This document shows, piece by piece, positions 20,357 through 31,629 of a DNA stretch of 64,000 bases. The position numbers were made by a program, and so were the translations under genes. The first letter of the stretch is position 1, and each line of letters begins with the position of its first letter. Source of the DNA: Petrosia ficiformis. Its lineage: Eukaryota; Porifera; Demospongiae; Haplosclerida; Petrosiidae. The stretch lies in assembly GCA_947044365.1 (NCBI GenBank), contig OX345636.1:19942548-20006547 (forward strand), in the 5' to 3' direction. Under the pieces are notes generated by a model. The model searched no databases. It had not been told where the DNA came from and saw nothing but the letters and a program-made list of their open reading frames with translations.

Positions 20357-23300
20357 ATGTCAAACAATCTGCGAACAAATAAACCAACTGTACACGAACT
20401 AGATCTTGAACTGAAACGTTTAACGTGCTGGCAGAGGTTTGGTATTCATCTGCCTAAAATAGAAGAATGTGATGTTAAGGTAATTGAACAGGATAATCAA
20501 GGAAGTATAGAAAAACAGAAATTGGCTCTTTTTGGGACGTGGTTGCGCAGGTGTACTAATGCTTCCTGGCTAGATGTGATATCTACTCTTGAGAATATTG
20601 AGGAATACACTCTTGCTGAACACATAAAATTGAAATATAGTCCAGTATCTTCTTTGCTTCTTTTTTCTACCAGATCTGATCATCATATTCATTCACCAAA
20701 TAGCTCTTATCGATATAGTCGCTTACCAACCAGATCTTATCATCATAGTCGCTTACCGACCAGATCTGAGTATCGTAGTTGCTCACCAAGCAGATTTGAA
20801 TATCGTAGTCGCTCACCAATCAGATTACGTACTAGTCACTCACCAGCCAGATTGCGTCATGGTCATTCACCAACTTGTCAGCAATCAGTAATTACAGTAG
20901 ATCAAAATGTCGTACAAAAATTGAAAATGCTTAATGGTTCCTTCGCAAAATTGGCTCGAAAAATTCAAATAGAAATGGAGCATTTAGTGTTATCAGATAA
21001 ATATTTGTTGCATACACTAGCAATTGAAATCAGGAATGCTTATTGTATTAAAGATTTAAATGATGTGAAAACAACAGATGAATTTTTTGTCATAGTTGAT
21101 GAGCACTACAGTTTTCTGGATTGTGATTTAGTAGTAACGATTGTAGAATCGTTACAAAAGAAAGAACTCCTTGATGAGATACAAGGACATGTGGAAGCAA
21201 TTAGAGCATTTAAAAGAAATGCTTCAGTCAAGAGTTTGCAGAACAATCTCGAAAAATTACTCACCAAATATGGCTGCTCGAATCTTGAAGTAACTATCAA
21301 ACTAGAAGATGAATGGGGAAAACTTGCAATTAGTGTAGTTGAACAACTACTTAAAATTCTATTCCCAGGTGACTATCATGAATGCAAATGGTATAATATT
21401 GTACCTGGATCGTTCTGTGTTTCGTTTTTAGTTCCTGAAAATATATCAAAGTCTCTTATTACCTCTAGTAATCAAAAGCTACAGTTTATGCAGCTAGTAG
21501 GAGTCTTTGGTCTTACAATAGGTAATACTCCGATACTTGAAACGCATGAGAACGAGAACTTCACATTTGATTCTGCACTTCTAGAATCATCACAGTCTGG
21601 TGATAATGAAGCGGTCCAGTTTCTACTAGACTTGAGAGTTAATATAAACTACAGTAACAGTGATGGAAAGACAGCAATAATGTTAGCAGATGAGGCTGGA
21701 CACAAAGAAGTCGTACAAACACTAATATCAGCTGGGGCTAATCATCAGGATAGTGCAGGGGAAACTGCACTAATGCTACCAGATGAGGCTGAATATAAAG
21801 AGGTTGTAGAAACAGAATTACCAGGTGAGGGTATTGAGAGTGCTACTAGACAAACAACAGAATCGTTACCAATTGGGCTTGAGCATAAAAAAGTTATACA
21901 AAGACTATTAGCTGGTTCTGCTAATGTTAATCGTGACGATACTATTCGGCAAACAAAACTAATGTTTAGAAATGATACTGGACTAGACTCACGAATAATT
22001 AAACTACCAAAGAAGGAGATGGAGACTCGACTTGAACATTTAGTACACTGGGCTAGTTGTTTACCTGGATTAAAACCAGTATCTGACCCTGAAGACAAAT
22101 TAAATTATGGTAATAAATATAATATTGTAAACCAAAGCTTACCTCTTTTTTGGACAAGGTTGCACTCGTATCCTGATGCTTCATCAGATGATGTGAAACT
22201 AAAATTTGAAGAAGTTGATTTACATTTTCTTGCAAAACAGATCAAAGACAGACCAGCAAACAGTCGAGAATCATCAGATAGTATGTTTGAAGAATTAACA
22301 GCACTCCATACAACATTCATCAAACTAGTAAATGATTTTCATATAGCAATTGACAAGTTGGCTGAACTACCAGAAAATGCACACCTACTCCAGGAATTAA
22401 TTAGCTTCCTCAAAGACCTTCAACAATACGAAATCGAGGAGTTGAACAACGTTCAAACAACAGACGAACTCATTGACGAAATTCTTCATCACTGCAATTT
22501 TTTAAGTTGCGATCTACTGCAGCAAATTGTGGAGGAATATGTAAAAGAGCTTCTTCCAAGAACACAATCTTATATACGAAAGATTAACGATTTTAAATGT
22601 TCCACTCCAATCAAGAGTCTTCGACGTGCTTTCGAAGGATCTGTTGGTGAGCTAATGAGATGTATTATAATAATTATTAAGCTACACAAAGTATGGGAAG
22701 AAATTGATATGGTATATCTTGAAAAGCTTGTTCTGAGTTTATTTCCCGGCTATAATCCAAAATGGTTTGCAGTGAGATCTGGTTCATTATGCTGTGCTTT
22801 CTTAACTCCAAAATCCAAAGCCAAATCTTATATTACCTCTAGTAGTGAAAAGCTTCAGTTCATGAGACTAACTGGAATCTTTGGGCTACAAATTGGTATT
22901 ACTCATGTTATAAGAGATGACAAGAATGAGAGCTTCACATTTGATTCAGCTCTTCTAGAAGCATCACAATCTGGTAATAATGAAGCAGTGCAGTTTCTAA
23001 TAGACTTGCTAGTTAATAAAAGCAACGCTATAGAAAGACAAACACTCAAGTTAGCGAGTGAGGCCAGACATGCAGAGGTTGTACAAGCATTAATATCAGC
23101 CAGAACTAATATAAATCATCAGAATAGTGCAGAGGAAACTGTACTAATGATTGCTTGTGAGAAAGAATCTCTTGCATTCATACATTCTCTACTGTCTGCT
23201 AAAGCAGATCCAGATTTACAGAATGGAGATGGAGACACAGTGATGCATTTAGCATGTTCTGGGGGTAACAGAGAATTAGTAAATTTACTAGTAAAATTTG

Positions 23301-26300
23301 ATGCTAATCCTATCATAGCCAATTCAAAAGATGAAACAGCTTTTATGATCTCCATCACAAACAATAGTCTTGATATCGTTACAGATCTCATACATTTAAT
23401 TCCTTCTACACATATCGAGTCAGGACTAATTACTTCCTTTAGACTAGGATATCCAGCTATTAGTAGTCTACTAGTAAGACATTTACATATTTCTTTACAA
23501 ATGTTAGATTTTTTTATTGCCTCTCTCAGTGAAGATATAACTTTATTGAAACAACAGCTCACCCAGTCTGATATTAATCCTAATGTCACATTAATATCAA
23601 ATATTACACCTCTCATGATAGCATCATCATGTGGACATACCGAAACATTGGAATGTCTCCTACATGCTGAAGCTGCTGTTAATAGTAAGGACAAAGATGG
23701 TTATACACCATTAGCATATGCTATTACAGGTAGTAAATCATTAACAGCAGTCCAGCAACTTCTTGAATCCGGAGCTAATCCTAATGTTTTACTAGGAGGC
23801 ATTTTCATTATAGAGAAAGCCAAAGAGGAGAACGGAACAGAGGAAATTGTTAATCTTCTCCTAAAATATTTAGCACTTCGGTTGCACAATGACCATGAAC
23901 AGTTAGTACAGAATATACTACAATCCATTAATGAACAGATAGAAGAGGAGAAAATAACTCTTAAACAAGTTGCAGAGAAAATGGAAGCAGATTTTGTAGT
24001 TACCGGTTTAACGAAATCACAAAATATACACGCATTATTTAACAATCTACAACCATATTACTCTTTCCTGAGTTGTGATATCTTAGTTGATATTACAAGA
24101 GAATTTATTGGAGGTGAAATTGAGAATGAGTTAGAGGGCTACTTGGTAATGATGACAAAGTTCCAGAAATCAGTTAAAATAAAACAGTTGAAAGAGGTGA
24201 TGTCACTTGTTCCAATACAGGACGACACATCCGATACTTGTGATGTCGATATTCAACTTAATGGAGAATGGGAGGAAGGGACACTTGAAAACCTTCAGCA
24301 GTTACGCAAACATATGTTCCATAATAGACAACATCTTCTTAAACACATGACTGTTGAAAGAGAGTCACTTTGTATTACGTTCATAATTCCAACTTCACAA
24401 TGCGATGGTGTTGTCAATGAAGTAAAGAGAAGTAAACAGTTTATAGAGTGTGTTGGAGTATCCAGAGTGTCTGTTGGAGATGTTGAAGTAGTCAATAGAA
24501 CTGAAGACACAGGATTCAACTTCAGTTCAGGTTTTCTGAGAGCAGCTGAAAATTGTATCAACGAAGCAGTCCAGTTTCTATTAAATATGGGGGTTAATAT
24601 TGATAATAGCGATTGTGAAGGAAGGACAGCGCTAATATTAGCGAGTAAAGCTGGTCATCAAGAGATTGTGCAGGCAATATTATCTGCTGGGTCTAAGGTC
24701 TATCATCAGGATAGTGTAGGAGAAAGAGCACCAATGATGGCAAGAACAACTAACATATCGTCACCAACACACAGCAATTTTAATCCTGATATTCAAGATA
24801 ATAATGGAATGACAGCCTTGAGTTATGCCAGCCTGAATGGTAATTTACAGGTAGTTGAAACATTACTCAATGGAGGTGCTGATGGACTGACAGCACTGAT
24901 ATCTGCCAGTCAGAATGGTCACTCTGAGGTTGTTCAAATACTACTCAAAGGAGGTGCTGACCCAAATATTCAGAAGAATGATGGAGCGACAGCCCTGATG
25001 TCTGCCAGTCAGAATGGTCACTCAGAGGTGGTTCACATACTACTCAAGCGAGGTGCTGACTCAAATATTCAGAGAAAAGATGGAGTGACAGCTCTAATGA
25101 TTGCCAGTTATAATGGTCATTCAGAAGTAATTAACATACTAATTAATGGAGGTGGTAATCTTAATGTTCAGATGAGAGATAACGGATGGACAGCCCTAAA
25201 GATTGCCAGTCAGAATGGTAATTGCAAGGTGGTTCAAATATTACTCAAGGGAGGTGCTGATCCAAATATTCAGATGGAACATGGAGCAACATCTCTGGTG
25301 GTTGCCAGTGAGAATGGTCACTCAGAGGTGGTTCAAATACTACTCAAGGGAGGTGCTGATCCAAATATTCGGAAGGAAGATGGAGCAACAGCACTGATGT
25401 CTGCCAGTCAGAATGGTCACTCAGAGGTGGTTCACATACTACTCAAGCGAGGTGCTGACTCAAATATTCAGAGAAAAGATGGAGTGACAGCTCTAATGAT
25501 TGCCAGTTATAATGGTCATTCAGAGGCAGTTGAAATATTACTGAAGGGAGGGTCTGATCCTAGCATTAAGGATGAAAAGGGAGGGACACCCTTGGTATTG
25601 GCAAGTCAGAATGGTCACTCACAGGTGGTTGAAATACTACTCAAGGGAGGGGCTGATCCAAATATTCAGATGAAGGATGGAGAAACAGCCTTGTTATTTG
25701 CAAGCCATAATGGTCATTCAAAGGTGGTTGAAATACTACTCAAGGGAGGGTCTGATCCTAACATTAGGAATGAAAAGCGAGCAACAGCCTTGATATCTGC
25801 AAGTCTGAATGGTCACTCTGAGGTGATTCAAATACTACTCAAGGGAGGTGCAGATCCTAATGTTCAGGAACAAGGTGGATGGACAGCCTTGATATCTGCA
25901 AGTATGAATGGTCATTCAGAGGCAGTTGAAATACTACTCAAGGGAGGATCTGATCCTAGCATTATGGATGAAAAGAGAAGGACAGCCTTGGTGTTGGCAA
26001 GTCAGAATGGTCACGCACAGGTGGTTGAAATACTACTCAAGAGAGAGGCTGATCCAAATATTCAGATGAAGGGTGGAGTAACAGCCTTGTTATTTGCAAG
26101 CCATAATGGTCATTCACAGGTGATTCAAATACTACTCAATGGAGGTGCTGATCCAAATATTCAGAAACAAGATGGATGGACCAGCTTAATGTCTGCAAGT
26201 ATGAATTGTCATTCCGAGGCAGTTGAAATACTACTCAAGGGAGGGGCTGATCCCAATATTCAGATGAAGGATGGAGCAACAGCCTTGATGTCTACAAGTC

Positions 26301-27892
26301 TGAACGGTTACTCAGGGGTAGTTCAAATACTACTCAAGGGAGGTGCAGATCCTAATATTCAGGAAGGAGATGGATGGACAGCCTTGATGTCTGCCAGTGA
26401 GAATGGTCACTCCGAGGTGATTCAAATACTACTCAAGGGAAGTGCTGATCCAAATATTCAGAAGGAAGATGGATGGACAGCCTTGATGTCTGCAAGTATG
26501 AATGGTCATTCAGAGGCAGTTGAAATACTACTAAAAGGAGGGTCTGATCCTAGCATTAGTGATGAAAGGGGAGGGACAGCCTTGGTATTGGCGAGTCAAA
26601 ATGGTCACTCACAGGTGGTTGAAATACTACTCGAGGGAAGGGCTGATCCAAATATTGAGATGAAGGATGGAGTAACAGCCTTAGTATTTGCAAGCCATAG
26701 TGGTCACTCCGAGGTGATTCAAATACTACTCAAGGCAAGTGCTGATCCAAATATTCAGAATAAAGATGGATGGACAGCCTTGATGTCTGCAGGTATGAAT
26801 GGTTGTTCAGAGGCAGTTGAAATACTACTGAAGGGAGGGTCTGATCCTAACATTAGGGATCAAAAGGGAAGAACAGCCTTGATGTCTGCAAGTATGAATG
26901 GTCATTCCGAGGCTGTTGAAATACTACTCAAGGGAGGTGCTGATATTAACATTCAAAAGAAGAGTGGAGCCACAGCCTTAATGTTAGCAAGTATGAAAGG
27001 TCACTCGCAGGTGGTTGATATACTACTCAAGGGAGGGTCTGATCCTAACATTAGGGATGAAAAGGGAGGGACAGCCTTGGTGTTAGCGAGTCAGAATGGT
27101 CACTCACAGGTGGTTGAAATACTACTCAAGGGAGGGGCTGATCCGATGAAGGATGGAGTAACAGCCTTGGTATTTGCAAGCCATAATGGTCATTCAAAGG
27201 TGGTTGAAATACTACTGAAGAGAGGAGGGTCTGATCCTAACATTAGGGATAAAAAGCGAGTAACAGCCTTAGTGTTGGCAAGTCTCAATGGTTACTCATC
27301 AGTAGTTCAAATACTACTGAAGGGAGGTGCAGATCCTAATATTCAGGAAAAAGATGGATGGACAGCCTTAATGTCTGCAAGTTTAAATGGTCATTCAGAG
27401 GCAGTTGAAATACTACTCAAGGGAGGTGCTGATCCAAATATTCAGATGAAGGATGGAGAAACAGCATTGGTATTTGCAAGCCATTATAGTCATTCAAAGG
27501 TGGTTGAAATACTACTCAAGGGAGGAGCTGATCCAAATATTCAGATGAAGGATGGAGCTACAGCCTTGGTATTTTCAAGCCATAATGGTCATTCAAAGGT
27601 GGTTGAAATACTACTGAAGGGAGGGTCTGATCCTAACATTGGGGATGAAAAGGGAAGAACAGCCTTGATGTCTGCAAGTATGAATGGTCATTCAGAGGCA
27701 GTTGAAATACTACTGAAGGGAGGGTCTGATCCTAACATTAGGGATGAAAAGGGAAGAACAGCCTTGATGTCTGCAAGTATGAATGGTCATTCCGAGGCTG
27801 TTGAAATACTACTCAAGGGAGGTGCTGATATTAACATTCAAAAGAAGAGTGGAGCCACAGCCTTAATGTTTTCAAGTCTGAAAGGCCATTAA
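20357..27892 (+). CDS. Giant death-fold-like / ankyrin-repeat protein
   Basis: Intronless ORF of 2,511 codons; start is the in-frame ATG after TGAATC. Residues ~10-95 (LKRLTCWQRFGIHLPKIEEC, then WLRRCTNASWLDVISTLENI) look like a death-fold bundle. Residues ~105-172 are an Arg/Ser/Pro/His-rich tandem linker. Three copies of a ~240-residue module follow (~206-430, ~642-890, ~1175-1420). Each has helices with YSFLDCDL or similar, an FPG-type turn, a GSxCxxFLxP strand, a QFMQLVGVFGLTIG strand and a closing TFDSALLESSQSG that runs into ankyrin. A second weak helical domain lies at ~555-630. Scattered ankyrin repeats lie between modules, and about 31 near-identical 33-residue repeats fill ~1450-2511. 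Soluble; no signal peptide or membrane span. Likely a cytosolic scaffold in innate-type signalling (inference). Truncated by TAA inside a repeat. Confidence 0.85.
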   Translation: MSNNLRTNKPTVHELDLELKRLTCWQRFGIHLPKIEECDVKVIEQDNQGSIEKQKLALFGTWLRRCTNASWLDVISTLENIEEYTLAEHIKLKYSPVSSLLLFSTRSDHHIHSPNSSYRYSRLPTRSYHHSRLPTRSEYRSCSPSRFEYRSRSPIRLRTSHSPARLRHGHSPTCQQSVITVDQNVVQKLKMLNGSFAKLARKIQIEMEHLVLSDKYLLHTLAIEIRNAYCIKDLNDVKTTDEFFVIVDEHYSFLDCDLVVTIVESLQKKELLDEIQGHVEAIRAFKRNASVKSLQNNLEKLLTKYGCSNLEVTIKLEDEWGKLAISVVEQLLKILFPGDYHECKWYNIVPGSFCVSFLVPENISKSLITSSNQKLQFMQLVGVFGLTIGNTPILETHENENFTFDSALLESSQSGDNEAVQFLLDLRVNINYSNSDGKTAIMLADEAGHKEVVQTLISAGANHQDSAGETALMLPDEAEYKEVVETELPGEGIESATRQTTESLPIGLEHKKVIQRLLAGSANVNRDDTIRQTKLMFRNDTGLDSRIIKLPKKEMETRLEHLVHWASCLPGLKPVSDPEDKLNYGNKYNIVNQSLPLFWTRLHSYPDASSDDVKLKFEEVDLHFLAKQIKDRPANSRESSDSMFEELTALHTTFIKLVNDFHIAIDKLAELPENAHLLQELISFLKDLQQYEIEELNNVQTTDELIDEILHHCNFLSCDLLQQIVEEYVKELLPRTQSYIRKINDFKCSTPIKSLRRAFEGSVGELMRCIIIIIKLHKVWEEIDMVYLEKLVLSLFPGYNPKWFAVRSGSLCCAFLTPKSKAKSYITSSSEKLQFMRLTGIFGLQIGITHVIRDDKNESFTFDSALLEASQSGNNEAVQFLIDLLVNKSNAIERQTLKLASEARHAEVVQALISARTNINHQNSAEETVLMIACEKESLAFIHSLLSAKADPDLQNGDGDTVMHLACSGGNRELVNLLVKFDANPIIANSKDETAFMISITNNSLDIVTDLIHLIPSTHIESGLITSFRLGYPAISSLLVRHLHISLQMLDFFIASLSEDITLLKQQLTQSDINPNVTLISNITPLMIASSCGHTETLECLLHAEAAVNSKDKDGYTPLAYAITGSKSLTAVQQLLESGANPNVLLGGIFIIEKAKEENGTEEIVNLLLKYLALRLHNDHEQLVQNILQSINEQIEEEKITLKQVAEKMEADFVVTGLTKSQNIHALFNNLQPYYSFLSCDILVDITREFIGGEIENELEGYLVMMTKFQKSVKIKQLKEVMSLVPIQDDTSDTCDVDIQLNGEWEEGTLENLQQLRKHMFHNRQHLLKHMTVERESLCITFIIPTSQCDGVVNEVKRSKQFIECVGVSRVSVGDVEVVNRTEDTGFNFSSGFLRAAENCINEAVQFLLNMGVNIDNSDCEGRTALILASKAGHQEIVQAILSAGSKVYHQDSVGERAPMMARTTNISSPTHSNFNPDIQDNNGMTALSYASLNGNLQVVETLLNGGADGLTALISASQNGHSEVVQILLKGGADPNIQKNDGATALMSASQNGHSEVVHILLKRGADSNIQRKDGVTALMIASYNGHSEVINILINGGGNLNVQMRDNGWTALKIASQNGNCKVVQILLKGGADPNIQMEHGATSLVVASENGHSEVVQILLKGGADPNIRKEDGATALMSASQNGHSEVVHILLKRGADSNIQRKDGVTALMIASYNGHSEAVEILLKGGSDPSIKDEKGGTPLVLASQNGHSQVVEILLKGGADPNIQMKDGETALLFASHNGHSKVVEILLKGGSDPNIRNEKRATALISASLNGHSEVIQILLKGGADPNVQEQGGWTALISASMNGHSEAVEILLKGGSDPSIMDEKRRTALVLASQNGHAQVVEILLKREADPNIQMKGGVTALLFASHNGHSQVIQILLNGGADPNIQKQDGWTSLMSASMNCHSEAVEILLKGGADPNIQMKDGATALMSTSLNGYSGVVQILLKGGADPNIQEGDGWTALMSASENGHSEVIQILLKGSADPNIQKEDGWTALMSASMNGHSEAVEILLKGGSDPSISDERGGTALVLASQNGHSQVVEILLEGRADPNIEMKDGVTALVFASHSGHSEVIQILLKASADPNIQNKDGWTALMSAGMNGCSEAVEILLKGGSDPNIRDQKGRTALMSASMNGHSEAVEILLKGGADINIQKKSGATALMLASMKGHSQVVDILLKGGSDPNIRDEKGGTALVLASQNGHSQVVEILLKGGADPMKDGVTALVFASHNGHSKVVEILLKRGGSDPNIRDKKRVTALVLASLNGYSSVVQILLKGGADPNIQEKDGWTALMSASLNGHSEAVEILLKGGADPNIQMKDGETALVFASHYSHSKVVEILLKGGADPNIQMKDGATALVFSSHNGHSKVVEILLKGGSDPNIGDEKGRTALMSASMNGHSEAVEILLKGGSDPNIRDEKGRTALMSASMNGHSEAVEILLKGGADINIQKKSGATALMFSSLKGH
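24840..27892 (+). repeat. 99-bp tandem array coding ankyrin repeats
   Basis: Units of 99 bp around GGTCACTCAGAGGTGGTTCA and CTACTCAAGGGAGGTGCTGA. Higher-order copies are visible: 24990-25130 matches 25385-25525 almost base for base, and 26850-26990 matches 27740-27880. Two units have in-frame indels: a PNIQ step lost at ~27143 and an extra Arg-Gly at ~27220. Low divergence means recent expansion by unequal exchange or slippage. Confidence 0.9.
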
Positions 27893-28075
27893 CAGGTGGT
27901 TAATACACAACTACTGAAGGGATGGTCTGATCTTGACATTAGGGATGAAAAGGGACAGACAACCTTGGGTTGGCCATTCAGAATGGTTATTCAGAAGTGA
28001 CTACTCAAGCGAGGGGCTGATCCAAATATTCAGATGAAGGATGGAGTAACAGCCTTAAAACATTTGCAAGTATGA
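27893..28075 (+). pseudogene. Decayed ankyrin repeats beyond the stop
   Basis: After the TAA, sequence homologous to the array continues (ACAGGTGGTTAATACACAAC, GGATGGTCTGATCTTGACAT, GAGGGGCTGATCCAAATATT, ATGAAGGATGGAGTAACAGC). Frames shift and a deletion joins two repeats. The stop arose where other copies read CACTCGCAGG or CACTCACAGG and this one reads CATTAACAGG. Confidence 0.85.
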
Positions 28076-28089
28076 ATCTGTGTGAAGAT

Positions 28090-28380
28090 CATAATACATG
28101 TATGCATTACTAGTTGACCTTCATTATGTACACAATCTATGTGAATAAATACACTTAATAATACATGTATGACTGTATGTATTACTAGTTAACCTTCATT
28201 ATGTACACAATTTATGTGAGTATCAATGCACTTAATAATACATGTATGACTGTGTATTACTAGTTAACCTTCATTATGTACACAATCTATGTGAATATCA
28301 ATACACTTACTATATAGTTAACATTCATTATGTACACAGTCTGTGTGAATATCAATACACTAAATAATACATGTACATGT
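28090..28380. repeat. Tandem repeat, 4 copies of ~60-85 bp
   Basis: CATTATGTACACAATCTATG with an AATAATACATGTATG linker recurs four times, with lengths varying by internal deletion. Confidence 0.85.
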
Positions 28381-28598
28381 ATGTATTATGTATCTTTCCT
28401 TTTTCATAGGTCTGGATAATTAAGGTAATTACAAAGAAAAGCAGGAGGAAATGAAAGAGAATCCATCCACTCACTCATTCATCTATTTACCCATTAAGTG
28501 CTGTATTCTAAGGAAGTTGGAAACTTCCTTCAGGAGTTAATACAACATCTCGAAGCAAGGAGGAATACCAACACAACTGAAATCTAACAAAGGTACAT

Positions 28599-28599
<1 letters not shown>

Positions 28600-28672
<73 letters not shown>
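28600..28672. repeat. (AC)n microsatellite
   Basis: About 32 uninterrupted AC dinucleotides. Confidence 0.95.
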
Positions 28673-28673
<1 letters not shown>

Positions 28674-29390
28674 GTAAATACTCTCCTGTGTTAATCTAGC
28701 CATATAGGTAGATGAGAAGGAAGGAAGTTAAAAAGGAAGAACGAGAGACATAGCAGTACTGTTAAGAAGACTCTTATGTACCACCTAGAGCTAGTAAACC
28801 TATGAGACCCTCTCAGTAAATCAAAAGCCCTGATTCCTCCTAGTACTGTTAAACCTCCAGAGGATCGATATACCACCTGATGAAAGGGAGGTGAGTAGTA
28901 CTGTGTTAAGTAAGTGATTTCTTTGTCATCAATCATCCATTCACTCTGTATGGCGTATATCAGTGGTCAACCATTCATTCATTAGTACTCAAAACCACTT
29001 GAAGAGAAAGGAAACCAAAGAGGAAGATAAGAAAACTCGAGGATCATTTGATGAATGCCCAACCACTGAATCAAGGACAAGGAAGATAATTATTTATTTT
29101 AATTGTAATTTATTTATTTTTAATTATGAATTATGATTCATGAAATCAATAATAATTATTGCCTAATACGTGTGATTGGATTCTATTTAGCTAATGCACA
29201 CAAACAAAAGTTATAGTAGACAGCCATTATGTTGTCAGTCATCTATGGTGTGTTCATCAGGAGATCAATGTAATCACTGGAACACTGATCAACTGAAAAG
29301 AATGATCCATGAGATTAACAAACTGACTATTTATCAGACCCATAAGTTCAAGCAAACTAGCTGATCCTAGGATTTGAGATATTGTCCTTT
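28673..29390. other. No gene seen
   Basis: No coding exon recognised. The minus frame 28691-28936 has no motif and lacks splice context. Confidence 0.4.
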
Positions 29391-29394
29391 AGTA

Positions 29395-30500
29395 GGAGTT
29401 TAAACTGTATAGTGACTCATTTTCTAACCTAATCCTATTTTAAGCATATAACCTGTGTTGAACTACTGTAATGATAATTACATTATCTGTAGCTTGCTAA
29501 TGAGAAATGTCTAGAAGTATCAAACATCCAAAACAACCAGTCTTTAACTCCGAGTTTGCTAAAGATATTGATGAAATGCATAGTTTGATGCCTTCATCAT
29601 CATAACTACCAAATCTTATAAAACATCACCTGATTTAAACTACTATAGTGATAATTACAATATCTGCCATAGCTTATTTAACATTTTGCACCTTCCCAGT
29701 GACCATTGTGTAGAGAAGCATGCAGTAAACATGACAACCAGTGTTTAACCCCAATGTTGCTGAGTATGTTGGTGATATACCTAGTTTGCTGATTTCACTA
29801 TCGTAAGTACCTAATACTATTAAATGTCACCTGTATTTGACTAGCATAGATGTAACCAGAATACTTACAAGATGTCGCAGCTTAATTCATATTTTGTAGA
29901 CTTACCCAATGACAATTATGTTGATGAAATAACAATGACAATCATATTGCTGAATATATTGGTGAAATATCTGGTGTGATGCCTTCACTATCATAAGTAC
30001 CAAATCCTATTAAAACATCTCCTATTTTGAACTACCGTAGTGATTATTACAATATCTATAACATACTGTAGCTTAATTTACACTTCATGGACTACCAACT
30101 GACAATTGTGTAGATTAAGCTTGATGAAACCATGACAAGCAGTAAGTATATTAAATGAAATACCTAATGTGATGCCTTCACTATTGTAAGTACCGAAGCC
30201 TATTAAACATAACCCTGTGATGAACTCGTGTATTGAACTACAGTTCCAATACAATATCTATAACATACAATATGGTTTGGTACTTACGATAGTGAAGGCA
30301 TGATTCATTAATATATCAATTTCAGTCATATTGTGGTCAAAAACTGGTTGTCATTGTTACTTCATGATTCTAGACATTTCTCGTTGGGTAGTCTATATAG
30401 TGTGAAGTAAGGTACAGTATGTTATAATTATCTTAATTGTTCCATACTGGTGATGTTTTATAGGATTTGGTGTTTATAGTGAAGGCATTGAACTAGGTAT
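29395..30500. repeat. Degenerate ~175-bp satellite, part inverted
   Basis: A unit containing GATGCCTTCACTATCATAAG, TACCAAATCCTATTAAAACA and AACTACCGTAGTGAT...AATATCTATAACATA recurs at about 29570, 29775, 29960 and 30155. The complement appears at 30280-30500 (CTTACGATAGTGAAGGC, ATAGGATTTGGTGTTTATAG). Divergence is moderate. Confidence 0.75.
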
Positions 30501-30830
30501 TCACTATCAATTATGTCAGCTCTCGAACTTGTGACGCTTGTCCAGAGGAATACTGTTTTTTTTTTCTTTATGAAAATTCGATGCAGATAAAGCATACAGG
30601 ACAAGACAAGATAGCTAATTAAAGCTAATATTTAAGTCCGTCCGCAAAAAAAAAAACCAAAAAGATAATAATATATGAAGGTGCTATAGCTATTTACATA
30701 AATAGTTTAACAAACATGATTTAAAAGTGAGTGGTTTAAAGCTACTGACTACACCTAAATGAAGTGATCATTGATATGAAACAGTTGACGGAGAAGTAAA
30801 TGAATAAATAATGGCCGGCATATCACTAAA

Positions 30831-30968
30831 ATGACGATGTTTGAAGCAGGAATTTTCAATTTTACTTCGCAAATTTCCATTCCACGTTTTGTGCGAGAAA
30901 CAAAATGGAGAATTCGTAAAGAGAGTGGCTCCTGGAAGAGGGTGTTTGTGAAGGACTTATTGGTGTAA
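30831..30968 (+). CDS. Short ORF ending at an element junction
   Basis: An ATG at 30831 gives 45 codons starting MTMFEAGIFNFTSQISIPRF and ending in a basic FVRETKWRIRKESGSWKRV segment, then FVKDLLV and TAA just before the inverted repeat at 30971. It looks coding. No family recognised. See the related open exon at 35327. Confidence 0.35.
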   Translation: MTMFEAGIFNFTSQISIPRFVRETKWRIRKESGSWKRVFVKDLLV

Positions 30969-31629
30969 TAGAGTAAGCCACCAATTGTTGGACATATCTA
31001 TTTTCGGACAGTCATATCACGCAAACGCAAAAACATATAGCTGTCATTCTTGGACCACTAGAAGAGTTACTGTGCAGCTATGTGTGTACCAAAAATCACG
31101 TGCAAAAGGTGATGTATGCAAGCTGTGCAGAGGCAAATCCTGCACCGTCCGAATTAAGCAAACATCGGATAAATAAATCAAAAGACAGACTGTACGTTGT
31201 AAACGTTAAGACAAAGGCATATGAATCATCTATTCCCTGTATGAAGTAGAACAACTCATCTTCTAATAAATCTCCAAGACTTGTCTTCTGTCACTCCTTT
31301 ATTGTCGTCATCATAGACTATCATAAAATTGCTGTAATTTCGGAAGTGCGCATGCTCAATGATTGGCCACATTATACTGCAGGAGTTGTTCCAGGAAGTT
31401 CTTTTCAGTATTGAACCTCACTAACCTGCACTCTTGGATCTAAATTTTTATCAACTTTGTCTTATATTGTAAGACAAATAGAAGATATGTCAGTAAGTCA
31501 CTAGTTGGGCAAAGTGTATGTGTTAAAGTACAGATACATGTATATGTGTTTGAAGCACTGATGCACTAAACTCTACCAAAAGAAGGGAGTAGGGCTATTT
31601 TTATGGCAATGGCATTTTGACATTTCAGA

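Noticed and set aside
23119..24561. Minus-strand frames up to 191 codons under the giant ankyrin ORF
   Set aside because: Shadow frames of the plus-strand gene, no motifs.
28680..28936. Minus frame after the AC microsatellite
   Set aside because: No recognisable domain and low-complexity end; not called.
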